The translations under genes were made by a program, and so were the position numbers. Shown here piece by piece: positions 6,046 through 14,796 of a stretch of DNA of 18,687 bases (its first letter is position 1; the number at the start of each line of letters is the position of its first letter). This DNA comes from Desulfovibrio sp. (GTDB lineage: Bacteria; Desulfobacterota; Desulfovibrionia; Desulfovibrionales; Desulfovibrionaceae): the NCBI GenBank assembly GCA_031282465.1, contig JAITDR010000251.1, positions 1-18,687 of the forward strand, read 5' to 3'. A model generated the notes under the pieces. It did not search any database, was not told the DNA's origin, and saw only the letters and a list, made by a program, of their open reading frames with translations.

Positions 6046-9000
6046 ATGTCGAGCAACGGAAGCGTCGCGGAGTACCTTGAAGCGCTGCAAGCTTCACAAA
6101 GCCTGGGGCCGCAGATCACCGGGCATGTGGTGCTGCCCGCCCTGCCCCCCCGTCTTGCTCCTCTTGCGCGGCCCTGGTCCCGCGCGATGGACGGCGTGCT
6201 GGAGCACATAGGCATCCGCGGCTTGTACAGCCATCAGGCCGAAGGCATAGACGCCCTGCGCGCCGGGCGGAACATCATTGTGTCCACGCCCACAGCCAGC
6301 GGCAAATCCCTCATTTACACCCTGCCGGTCTTGGAAAACTTTCTGCACGACCCCGATGCCCGTGCCCTTTTTCTTTTTCCGCTCAAGGCATTGGCCAGGG
6401 ACCAACTGTCCGCGTTTGAGGCCCTGTGCTCCCATTGGCCCGATGCGGCACGGCCGGTCGCCGCCGTGTATGACGGCGACACCACCGGGCATTTTCGGCG
6501 TAAGATCCGCGACAATCTTCCGCAGGTGCTGTTTACCAACCCTGAAATGCTGCATCTTTCCCTTTTACCCCATCATCGGCTCTGGGCCGGCCTTTTCGCG
6601 GGGCTTTCGCTGGTGGTAGCCGACGAGGCGCACACTTGCCGAGGAGTATACGGGGCGCACACGGCCCAGCTTTTCCGCCGTCTCCGGCGCGTTGCCGCGC
6701 ATTACGGTGCCTCGCCGGTTTTTGCCCTGTGTTCGGCCACAGTGGGCAATCCGGAAGAATTGGCCCGCCTGCTCACCGGCGCCCCTGCGGCGCCCGTGCA
6801 GGCAAGCGGCGCGCCGCAGGGCCGGCGGCACTACATCTTTATCAATCCCTCGGAAAGTCCCGCTTCAACAGCCGTCAAACTGCTCAAATCCGCGCTGGCC
6901 AGGGGATTGCGCAGCATCGTCTACTGTCGGTCCCGGCGCATGACGGAACTGGTAGGTCTCTGGGCTGCGGAAAAGTCGGGCGCGTATGCCGGGCGTATCA
7001 GCGCCTACCGGGCGGGTTTTCTGCCGGAAGAACGACGGGATATCGAGCGGCGCATGGCCTCGGGCGAGCTTCTGGCCGTCATTTCCACCAGCGCCCTTGA
7101 GTTGGGCATAGATGTCGGCAGCCTGGATATCTGCATCCTTGTGGGCTATCCGGGCACAATCATGTCCACACTGCAACGCGGAGGCAGGGTAGGACGCGCG
7201 GGACAAGAAGCGGCGGTGCTGCTTGTGGCCGGCGAAGACGCTCTGGATCAGTATATCGTGCGGCATGCCGGGGAATTTTTCGAACGTCCGCCGGAAAAAG
7301 CCATACTGAATCCTGATAACCCGGTCATTTTGGAGCGGCATCTCGAATGCGCCGCCGCCGAACTCCCCCTGCGGCCGGACGTTGCCCCGGACAAGACCTG
7401 GATGGGGCCGGAAGCGCTTGCCGCGGTTGCCGCGCTGGAGCGTCGCGGCCTGCTTCTGCGCTCGGCCGACGGCTCGGAACTGTATGCCGCCCGCAAACGC
7501 CCGCAGCGCGGCATCTCTCTGCGCGGGTCGGGCGGCAATGTCGTCATTGAAACCGCGTCCGGCGAACTCATCGGCGTGGTGGACGGCGTGCGGGCGGTGC
7601 GCGAGGCGCATCCGGGCAGCATTTATCTGCACTTGGGGCGGCATTTCGAGATTACGGAACTGGACCTCGGTGCGGGCCGCGCCCTGGCCCGGCCTTTCCG
7701 ACCTTCCTGGTATACCAGGGCGCGGGGACACAAGGAGACGGAAATCCTCAGCCTCGACGAGTCGCGCGTCCACGCGGGCGCGGCCGCGCAGCGGGGCCGG
7801 CTGCGCATTACCGATTTCGTCACCGGGTACGAGAAACGCTCGGTGCGTAACGGGCAACTCCTTGGGGTGCTTCCCTTGCAGTTTCCCCCGTTGATTTTTG
7901 AAACCGAGGGACTGTGGATCCTGGTGCCGCCCCATGCGCAGGAGACCGTTGAACAGGCCCGTCTGCATTTCATGGGCGCCATACACGCCTTGGAACACGC
8001 GGCCATCGGACTCCTGCCCCTGCAGGTTATGGCCGACCGCAACGACTTCGGCGGCATTTCCACGCCCATGCATGCGCAGACGGGCAGGCCCACGGTGTTC
8101 GTGTACGACGGCGTCCCCGGCGGCGCGGGGCTTTCGCGGGCTGCCTTTGATCAGATTCCCGAACTGCTCCGGCGGGTACTCGCGGTAATCCGGGAATGCC
8201 CCTGTGAAACGGGCTGTCCTTCCTGCGTGCATTCGCCCAAGTGCGGCTCCGGCAACCGGCCCATCGACAAAGAGGGGGCCGCCTGTCTGCTGGAAGCGTT
8301 GCTCACGGATACGCCCGCCTGCCGCGGCGAGGCCGCGCTTCTGCTGCAAACGCCGCCGAGCGGCCTGCATGCGTCTTTACCCGCGTCCGGCTCCGTATCG
8401 GATTCCTTTGCCGACGGCTGTGGGGCGGACCCCTGTTCCACGCCCGTGCCGGCATCGTCGACGCCGGTGCGGGACATCGCCGATCCCGGCCCGGATCGGC
8501 CGAAAGAGAGAGGCGGAGGACAGGACCGTCATGCCGGATGCATAGATTACGGGTCTTGTCCGGGGCGGCCGGAAGAGAGCGGCGGAGAGAGCAATTTTCC
8601 GACAGCGCGCAGTGCGGGGGAGAGGAGCGCTGCCGAGTCGGAAGCCGTTCCTGTCGTGCCGCATACGGCTCCGCGTTCCGGGCTGCGTTGTCCCGGGCAG
8701 GAGTATGTTGTGCTGGATGTGGAAACCCGGCGTTCGGCCGCCGAGGTAGGCGGGTGGCACAGGGCGGGGGCCATGGGCGTCAGCGTGGCTGTGCTGTACG
8801 ACTCGCGCACGGACGCTTTCAGCGCGTACGGGCAGGACAATATTCCGGCCCTGGCCGCGGTGCTGGAAGGGGCGCCGCTGGTGGTGGGCTTCAATCTGCT
8901 GCGTTTCGATTATGCGGTGCTTGCGCCGCATGCGCCGGGCTGCGACTTGCGCCGGCTGCCCACGCTGGATATGTTGCTCAAGATACACGAGCAGCTTTCC

Positions 9001-9261
9001 TACCGCCTTTCCCTGGATAATCTGGCGCGGTCCACACTGAACACCCCCAAAAGCGCCGACGGCCTGACCGCCCTGCGCTGGTGGCGGGAAGGCAGGACGG
9101 ACCTCATTGAGACATACTGCCGGCAGGATGTGGCGGTCACGCGCGACCTCTATGTCTTCGGGCGGCAACACGGCTACCTGCTTTTCACCAACAAGGCGGG
9201 CCGTCATGTGCGGGTGCGGGCCGCCTGGCAGGACGGGCAGGGACAGGCGGCAGGCGGATGA
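6046..9261 (+). CDS. DEAH helicase with DUF1998 fused to a DEDDy exonuclease (MrfA-MrfB-like)
   Basis: A 1071-residue two-enzyme protein. Residues about 1-740 form a MrfA/YprA-type superfamily 2 helicase: Walker A PTASGKS near 81, DEAH at 193-196, SAT near 230, QRGGRVGRAG at 377-386, and a C-terminal DUF1998 module with a metal-binding cysteine set between C718 and C733 (CPCETGCPSCVHSPKC). Residues about 885-1045 are an RNase H-fold 3'-5' exonuclease of DEDDy type: D891 and E893 (LDVET), D955 (LLRFDYAV), and Y1024 with D1028 (YCRQD). The domains are joined by a low-complexity linker (about 750-885). In Bacillus subtilis, helicase MrfA and exonuclease MrfB are separate proteins that repair mitomycin C lesions, so DNA repair is the likely role. 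ATG 6046 is chosen because homology-like sequence begins there; the ribosome binding site is weak. It converges on the Wadjet operon. Confidence 0.88.
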   Translation: MSSNGSVAEYLEALQASQSLGPQITGHVVLPALPPRLAPLARPWSRAMDGVLEHIGIRGLYSHQAEGIDALRAGRNIIVSTPTASGKSLIYTLPVLENFLHDPDARALFLFPLKALARDQLSAFEALCSHWPDAARPVAAVYDGDTTGHFRRKIRDNLPQVLFTNPEMLHLSLLPHHRLWAGLFAGLSLVVADEAHTCRGVYGAHTAQLFRRLRRVAAHYGASPVFALCSATVGNPEELARLLTGAPAAPVQASGAPQGRRHYIFINPSESPASTAVKLLKSALARGLRSIVYCRSRRMTELVGLWAAEKSGAYAGRISAYRAGFLPEERRDIERRMASGELLAVISTSALELGIDVGSLDICILVGYPGTIMSTLQRGGRVGRAGQEAAVLLVAGEDALDQYIVRHAGEFFERPPEKAILNPDNPVILERHLECAAAELPLRPDVAPDKTWMGPEALAAVAALERRGLLLRSADGSELYAARKRPQRGISLRGSGGNVVIETASGELIGVVDGVRAVREAHPGSIYLHLGRHFEITELDLGAGRALARPFRPSWYTRARGHKETEILSLDESRVHAGAAAQRGRLRITDFVTGYEKRSVRNGQLLGVLPLQFPPLIFETEGLWILVPPHAQETVEQARLHFMGAIHALEHAAIGLLPLQVMADRNDFGGISTPMHAQTGRPTVFVYDGVPGGAGLSRAAFDQIPELLRRVLAVIRECPCETGCPSCVHSPKCGSGNRPIDKEGAACLLEALLTDTPACRGEAALLLQTPPSGLHASLPASGSVSDSFADGCGADPCSTPVPASSTPVRDIADPGPDRPKERGGGQDRHAGCIDYGSCPGRPEESGGESNFPTARSAGERSAAESEAVPVVPHTAPRSGLRCPGQEYVVLDVETRRSAAEVGGWHRAGAMGVSVAVLYDSRTDAFSAYGQDNIPALAAVLEGAPLVVGFNLLRFDYAVLAPHAPGCDLRRLPTLDMLLKIHEQLSYRLSLDNLARSTLNTPKSADGLTALRWWREGRTDLIETYCRQDVAVTRDLYVFGRQHGYLLFTNKAGRHVRVRAAWQDGQGQAAGG
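8491..8589 (+). repeat. Imperfect direct repeat inside the helicase-exonuclease linker
   Basis: A 30-base unit at 8491-8520 recurs at 8560-8589, with 24 of 30 bases matching (core CGGCCG, AAGAGAG and GGCGGAG). The offset is 69 bases, so the reading frame is kept and both copies encode a similar RP-E-x-GG stretch. It lies in the non-conserved linker between the helicase and exonuclease, and suggests the linker grew by tandem duplication. Confidence 0.5.
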
Positions 9262-9295
9262 AACACGGCACGGCGGGGTATGCCCTCCGCATCCG
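9254..9295. terminator. Weak stem-loop at the end of the helicase gene
   Basis: GCGGGG (9273-9278) can pair with CTCCGC (9285-9290, one wobble), and CGGATG (9255-9260) with CATCCG (9290-9295), around the helicase stop codon. There is no T-run directly after it. The rest of the 111-base gap to the jetD stop is AT-rich (from about 9300) and holds no gene. This is the only candidate signal separating the two convergent transcripts. Confidence 0.3.
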
Positions 9296-9372
9296 GGTAT
9301 TGGTCCTTATTCCATTTCTCAATAAAGTTTGCCGTAATCTTTATCTGAAATTTGAATTATGCGTTATATTTT

Positions 9373-10404
9373 TTACACTGCGCTCACGGCAAAATGGAAA
9401 AGTTCCTCCATGCCGAGATATTCTTGAGGAATACGTACATTTTTACTGAATAAAGCGCAAATTTCCTGTATGACGTGTTCGTCCGAAAACCATTCTTTTA
9501 TTTTTTCTCTATCGACCGGCGGCTGTTGTGTTTTACTCGGCAAAGGCTTGCCGTGCCGCAAGAGCCAAGTATAAAAATTTACGGCCGGGAGCAAAAGCGG
9601 AACACCTCGCTCACGACGCGCCGCGTTGACCTCGATGGGAATGGATATCCCCCTGGGGTCAATGTCGCCGAGGTAGAAATACTCACGGGTACCCAATGTT
9701 TCACCTACGGCATCAAGTGAATATTCGCGGCTTGCCAAGGTGTTTCCCGAAGCAAAACATACGGCGGAAAAGGCGTTCCGCTCGGCATTTACCTTGACAA
9801 AGCCGGCAAAGGAATGATGATTTTCCACAATGAGTAACGGTTTGCCGGTCAGCAATGAAGGAGGCCGTTCATACGGCATGGGCTCGGCGGCCTCAAACGC
9901 GTATAAAACGTCGAGAGGCAGACGACCGGCGAACATACGGCCTTTATGGACCTTCTGATCCATATAGTGTTCGTCGCCGAAAATTTTGAGGGAGCGTTCC
10001 CTGTAGGGCACGGATATCAGCTTGCCGCGATGTTCGATAAGATAGGCATTGATCCTGGCCAGATCGTCCAACTGCGCCTGTTGTTTCAATTGCGCGGCAA
10101 GACGGCTGAGTTCCGGCAGCCAGGCGACAGGCTTGCTTGCCGCGCGTTCCTCAGGCCGGGTGACAACTTCCACCCACGCGGGCAGTCTCGGAAAACCGAC
10201 CGTATCCCACAGGCGTTTGCCTTTGGGCAGGACGATCCGGCCTTCGCCTGCCAAGGCATCAAGAAGCTCCGCCAAAGGTTCACGGTAGTTGGGATGGTCC
10301 CCGTACTCCGCAAAAAGCTCCATGAATACGGCCGTGACCGCCGACAAGGGTATCCGTTTACGCTGCTCGGCGCTCAGGCGGCGTAAAAATTCGTCTTGCT
10401 TCAA
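9373..10404 (-). CDS. jetD: Wadjet nuclease subunit JetD (DUF3322/DUF2220, Toprim)
   Basis: JetD is the DNA-cutting subunit of Wadjet, which cleaves small circular DNA after the SMC subunits have extruded it. The 343-residue protein has a DUF3322-like N-terminal part (LWDTVGFPRLPAWVEV, 65-80) and the DUF2220 Toprim part related to topoisomerase VI subunit A. Its metal-binding residues can be read as E194 in LIVENHHSF and D247/D249 in YLGDIDPRG. RSLKIFGDEHYMD (137-149) is also typical. Key residues are intact, so it should be active. The start is TTG, 27 bases after the jetC stop and in the same frame, with AAAGGA about 11 nt upstream; no ATG or GTG is available between them. It is the last gene of the operon. 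Confidence 0.9.
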   Translation of the reverse strand: MKQDEFLRRLSAEQRKRIPLSAVTAVFMELFAEYGDHPNYREPLAELLDALAGEGRIVLPKGKRLWDTVGFPRLPAWVEVVTRPEERAASKPVAWLPELSRLAAQLKQQAQLDDLARINAYLIEHRGKLISVPYRERSLKIFGDEHYMDQKVHKGRMFAGRLPLDVLYAFEAAEPMPYERPPSLLTGKPLLIVENHHSFAGFVKVNAERNAFSAVCFASGNTLASREYSLDAVGETLGTREYFYLGDIDPRGISIPIEVNAARRERGVPLLLPAVNFYTWLLRHGKPLPSKTQQPPVDREKIKEWFSDEHVIQEICALFSKNVRIPQEYLGMEELFHFAVSAV

Positions 10405-10431
10405 AAGGCAGGCTGTCCTTTGTACAGGCGT

Positions 10432-13400
10432 TTACGGCTGTACTTCAGTAGACCAGATTTCCATGTAACGCCTGCCGCTCCGGCGGTCCTCCTTTTGAGA
10501 GGCGCGAAGCGTTACATGATGGTCGAATTCATTCATACTCTCCATATCCTTGATGCCGGTGAAGTAAAGGAGCTGGATGCCCAGGCCTGCGGCAATCTCG
10601 CGCTGCGCCTGGAGGAGCACGGCAAGATTTGCCTCGCCTATGGGGTTGTCGAGGATAAGCACGCCGCCGAAGTCGACATCCCGGCCCTGCTCCCTGCCGC
10701 GGATGTACGCCGCAAGCAGGTAGTACATGAGCGCGCTGGTCAGACCTTCACCGCCGGAAGAAGAACTGTACGAACTGATATCCACATGCTCGTAACGGCC
10801 CAGGGCGGGGACGGGTTTCAGGATACGCACGCCCAGTTTGACGTCCATACTGTCGGCGGCATAGCAAAGAGCATCGGCAACAAGACGGTCGCCGCCGGGG
10901 ATGACCCCCGCGCCCACAAGCCGCTTTATGAAACTCTTGAGATACTCCTCCAGCGGGATTGGGGCTTTGCCGAGCTTGTCCAGGCCGCCGACCTTCAGAA
11001 CCTGCTGACCGCCCAAAGCAGGCACGGTCTCGGGAACCCTGAAGTTCACCGCGCTCTTCAACAGGCGCAAGCCGTGTTCCACGCCGCCCGCAAGCGCCTT
11101 GGCGCAAATGCGCAGGCCCTCTTCGCTCTTGGCGATATTGTCTTCGAGCATCTTGACGCGGTCGGCGATGATGCGTGCCTTGTCCTCGGCATCGGCCGCA
11201 AAATCTTCGGTGTTGCCGCGACCTGCCTCCAGCATGAGCGCGCTCTCATACGGAGCCGCCGCGCGTACCGCGGCACTTTCCAAAAAGAGCATCAGCGCGG
11301 CGTGTTTTTGCCGCAGCAGTTCCTCGGACTCCTGAAGCGTCCTGATGCACCTGCTGAGGCTTTTCCGCCGACTTGCGGCAACGCTCTCCGCCATGTCCGA
11401 CGCCGGCGCCGCGACCTCGGCCGCGGCTATGTCTTCACTGTCGGCAAATTGCGCGATCGCATCGTCAACCCGCTTTCCCGCATTGTCGAAACACGCCCGG
11501 TGTTCATCGGCTTCCGCTGCAAGCGCGGCTTCGCTTTTTGCATCCCGGGCGGCTTCGGCCATGATTTTTCCGGCAACGTCGATCTCTTCCTTCACCGCGA
11601 AAATCAGCTTTTCAATCTCATCCCGGCGGATTGATTCGTCGAGCTTTGCCTCCGCGACTTCCAGTCCCTCGCGTGCCCACCGCTCCATGTCGTGTCGATA
11701 GGCCCCGGCGGCCGCATCAAGGGAACTTTTCGCCTCCGAGACCGCTTGCCGCGTTTGCTCCAGAGTTTTCCCGGCTGTCCGTATCTGCGTCTCCAGACCT
11801 TCGACGGGCACAGCGCGTATAGCGGCCTCGTCAAAGGTCCCGTAATGCTCATTGTAGTCCTTGAGCCTTTTCTGCTGTTCGGTGCGAAGCGTTTTGAGGG
11901 TTTTGGACAGATCGCCGGCCTTGCCGTCCTCCTTATCTTTGAGAGCCGCATAGGCCGACTCATAGATTTTCCCGAGAGGTTCGTATTCGGTGCCGACATC
12001 AAACTGCTCGCTTGAATAGACAAGCACTTGCGACAAAAGGTACTTGATGAACTCAATACGGTGCTGCAGGTCGGCAGCTTTGTCCCTGTGCCGTGAACAG
12101 CTATCGCCTGCCTTGATGAAACAGCGTTGCAGTGTGCTCAGGCGGGCGTTGACGGCCTCAAGTTTCAGGTCGAGAACTTCCTTTTCCCTTTCCCACTGCA
12201 AGGCTTTGGATTCGAAATCCTCCACATATTCCTGAACGCGGGCGGACGCCGTTTGCAGCGCACTCACCCGTGAAACAAGCGTCTCGCGGCTTTTTCGTTG
12301 TTCCGCAAGACCTGCTTCCAGCGCGGCGCGCGTTTTTTCAGCGTCTTTCAGCCACTGACCAAGGTCGCCCGCCCGTTCCCGGAGTTGTTCTTCACAGCTT
12401 TTGATTGCCTTGAGCTTGCCGCTGCCGAATTCATGGATGTATGCGGAGAGGCGGGACAGCCGGTCCGTGATGGTTTGCGTCTCACGGCGGGCATTTGATT
12501 GCAGGCGTTCCAGGTCGGCAATGCGTTCGTCCAACTGTTCGCTGAAAGCCTTTGCCGCGGCTTTATTGTACAGCGCATGCCCCTCGTGCCCGACAACCAC
12601 GCAGTCCGCGGCCGGGGCTGCAGGCGTGTCGGCGGCCGGGGAAACCACAACCGGCCGGTCGAGCGAGAGTCCGGTCAGCGCCCCGGCGGCGTCAAGCCCT
12701 GCCCGGTCGAGAACCTGGACACCGGAAAAGCGGGCCGGGTCCGAGAGATAAACGGCACGGGCGGTTTCGGGCCTGTCGGCCAGAACTTCAGCAAGGTAGG
12801 AACCGTAGGGCATGGCGCCGATGCCGGCGTCAATGAGCGCCCGCGTCACCGCCGTTACATTGTGGTCGACGCCGAGAACCCCGAAACGCTCAACACAGGT
12901 GCGGTCGTTTTGCAGAGTGCCTTTCTTGATGGTCAATTCCGCGTTTTTTTCCTCAAGCAGATCACGGCGCTCACCGAGATTGCGTTCCACAAGCGGACTT
13001 TCCAAATCCGCCTCCGGGGTATCCACCAAGCCGCTCTCAAAAAGCCGCGCAAGCAGTTCACCGGCCATATCCCGGCCGCGCGCGTATTCCCTGCCTTTTT
13101 CGTCCGCCTGCCGTTCAAATCCTTCGCGTTCTTTGTCCTTGGCCGCGGCCTCCGTTTGCAGGGCTTTGATTCGCTGTTCCGTTTCCGTGACCGCGGCGGA
13201 CGCGGACTGTAGATTTTCCTGCAGCGTTGCCGCTTCGTTGCGCATCCGCTTTGTTGCGGCAAGACCGTCTTCCCCTTGCCGGACAATACCCTGTGCAATC
13301 AGTCGCTCAAGCCGCTTTGCGGCCTGTTCCTGATGTGCGCCGATACGGGCGAGGTTTTCCGTATGCGCATCCCGCTCCCTGTTGCGTTCACGCGTGCGTT

Positions 13401-14796
13401 CCGTCAGGATGGACTTGGCTTTTTCAAGACGCCGCACAAGCCGTTCGTTTCGGGCTTCGGCAGTAGCCAGAACCGTCCTGTGCATGTTGAGGGCGGATTT
13501 ATACTCGGCGCCGGCTTTTGCGGCGCGATCCCTGAACACCTTGACCTCGGCGTCGGCAAGCTCCAGTTGCCGTTCGTTTTCGGCTATCTCGGCCGTGTAC
13601 TTGTCGATTTCCGTCAGATCCCTGCGTGCCTTGCGGATTTCCAAAGTGTGGAGGGCCTTGTCGGCCGATGCTTGGGCCGCCTCGTGGGCTTTGTGTCTTT
13701 CGCGCATCACGGCTTCATGCCGCGCCTTCTCCAGGCCGCGCAGACGCGCTTCGGCATCATGCCGGCCGGCCTCCGCCGTTGCTGCGTTCGCCTGGAGCAA
13801 AGCGACGTTTTTCCGGTGCAGGGCACAGCGCTCCTGAAATATGCCGGCTTGACGCGCCAAGGCAACGGCAAGGCCGCGAGCCTCCCGCAATTCATTGTCC
13901 CTTGAGCGTTCGGCTTCGCGCAGCTTGAGCACTGCCGACCGAAAGGGCTCAAAGTGTTCCTGCATGGACCGGAAAACGGCCAGTTGCGCCTCAAACCTGG
14001 GGACATCATTCAGGTTCTTGATGTTGCTCTCAATATTTTTCTGCAGTGCCGAGGCCGCGGACTCATTCAGACACATGCGCATGAAGCGGCGCAAGAAGTC
14101 CTGGTGATCCGCAAAGGAATTTTCTTCCTTGACCTCCACGCCGCCTTCCCGTTTATTGTAGCGCCATTGCAGTTGAGACAACGTAGTGTCGATACCCCAG
14201 GTTCCGGAAAGATGGAGCAGCCATTCCTGCTGATTGTCGGTGTCGTAAAAGCTTGCGGGATGGTCTTTGGGAGCCGCTGCGCGCATGGCTTTCAGCCATT
14301 CCTTGAACTGCGCCTGGTCAGCGAGGCTTTCGAGCGACGCAATCTCTCCGCGCCCCTCAAGGAGTGTCTTCATGCCGAATCCGGCAGCGGCCCGGAATGA
14401 AAAGAACCGCCTGTACATGTGGTCGTTGCCCGACTGGGACAGACATACGGCTTGTCCGACAATTATCCGCTTCCGCTCCCCTTGCAGGAGGCTCCTCTCT
14501 TTCGCGCCCGCGTCAAATTCGATGACGACAAAGCCCGGTCGAAAATAGCAGTCGTCGAAGTAGTCTTCGAAAGCATAGTTCGGGTCCTTTTGTGTACGGA
14601 GAAATTGATTCCGGCCGGGAACGAGCAGCGAAAACAGCAGCGCAATGGCGGTGGACTTGCCGCTGCCGTTGCCGGCTCCGATAATGGTATGCACAGGAGC
14701 ATTGCCGACGGGACTGAAACAGGGAACGTAATGACGCATGAACCACAGATGCCTGAAGCCGACATTGTGCAGATAATACGCGGCAATCTTACGCAT
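10432..14796 (-). CDS. jetC: Wadjet SMC/MukB-like ATPase JetC
   Basis: JetC is the motor that dimerises, binds ATP and extrudes DNA loops with JetA and JetB. The product is about 1454 residues. It has a Walker A GAGNGSGKST (40-49) in an N-terminal head, long coiled coil (about 290-1250, rich in E, K, R, A and Q) interrupted by a globular hinge-like part near 640-750, and a C-terminal head with signature SSSSGGEG (around 1344-1351) and Walker B LILDNP (D1383). The residue after the Walker B aspartate is N, not the usual catalytic E; the nearest acid is E1388 (PIGEAN). The protein is much longer than the roughly 1100 aa I recall for type I JetC (COG4913), so another Wadjet subtype is likely. 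ATG 14796 is preferred (ATGCGTAA overlap with the jetB stop, GAGG about 9 nt upstream); ATG 14811 is the alternative. Confidence 0.88.
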   Translation of the reverse strand: MRKIAAYYLHNVGFRHLWFMRHYVPCFSPVGNAPVHTIIGAGNGSGKSTAIALLFSLLVPGRNQFLRTQKDPNYAFEDYFDDCYFRPGFVVIEFDAGAKERSLLQGERKRIIVGQAVCLSQSGNDHMYRRFFSFRAAAGFGMKTLLEGRGEIASLESLADQAQFKEWLKAMRAAAPKDHPASFYDTDNQQEWLLHLSGTWGIDTTLSQLQWRYNKREGGVEVKEENSFADHQDFLRRFMRMCLNESAASALQKNIESNIKNLNDVPRFEAQLAVFRSMQEHFEPFRSAVLKLREAERSRDNELREARGLAVALARQAGIFQERCALHRKNVALLQANAATAEAGRHDAEARLRGLEKARHEAVMRERHKAHEAAQASADKALHTLEIRKARRDLTEIDKYTAEIAENERQLELADAEVKVFRDRAAKAGAEYKSALNMHRTVLATAEARNERLVRRLEKAKSILTERTRERNRERDAHTENLARIGAHQEQAAKRLERLIAQGIVRQGEDGLAATKRMRNEAATLQENLQSASAAVTETEQRIKALQTEAAAKDKEREGFERQADEKGREYARGRDMAGELLARLFESGLVDTPEADLESPLVERNLGERRDLLEEKNAELTIKKGTLQNDRTCVERFGVLGVDHNVTAVTRALIDAGIGAMPYGSYLAEVLADRPETARAVYLSDPARFSGVQVLDRAGLDAAGALTGLSLDRPVVVSPAADTPAAPAADCVVVGHEGHALYNKAAAKAFSEQLDERIADLERLQSNARRETQTITDRLSRLSAYIHEFGSGKLKAIKSCEEQLRERAGDLGQWLKDAEKTRAALEAGLAEQRKSRETLVSRVSALQTASARVQEYVEDFESKALQWEREKEVLDLKLEAVNARLSTLQRCFIKAGDSCSRHRDKAADLQHRIEFIKYLLSQVLVYSSEQFDVGTEYEPLGKIYESAYAALKDKEDGKAGDLSKTLKTLRTEQQKRLKDYNEHYGTFDEAAIRAVPVEGLETQIRTAGKTLEQTRQAVSEAKSSLDAAAGAYRHDMERWAREGLEVAEAKLDESIRRDEIEKLIFAVKEEIDVAGKIMAEAARDAKSEAALAAEADEHRACFDNAGKRVDDAIAQFADSEDIAAAEVAAPASDMAESVAASRRKSLSRCIRTLQESEELLRQKHAALMLFLESAAVRAAAPYESALMLEAGRGNTEDFAADAEDKARIIADRVKMLEDNIAKSEEGLRICAKALAGGVEHGLRLLKSAVNFRVPETVPALGGQQVLKVGGLDKLGKAPIPLEEYLKSFIKRLVGAGVIPGGDRLVADALCYAADSMDVKLGVRILKPVPALGRYEHVDISSYSSSSGGEGLTSALMYYLLAAYIRGREQGRDVDFGGVLILDNPIGEANLAVLLQAQREIAAGLGIQLLYFTGIKDMESMNEFDHHVTLRASQKEDRRSGRRYMEIWSTEVQP

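Noticed and set aside
6865..8370. 501-aa open frame on the minus strand
   Set aside because: It lies wholly antisense to the conserved helicase core and is arginine/glycine/histidine-rich without domains, as expected for the reverse of a GC-rich gene.
8491..8589. Start of a CRISPR-like repeat array
   Set aside because: There are only two imperfect copies, in frame inside a protein linker, with no further units.
10396..11634. 412-aa open frame on the plus strand
   Set aside because: It is antisense to the C-terminal head of jetC, whose motifs are clear; the plus-strand product has no recognisable domain.
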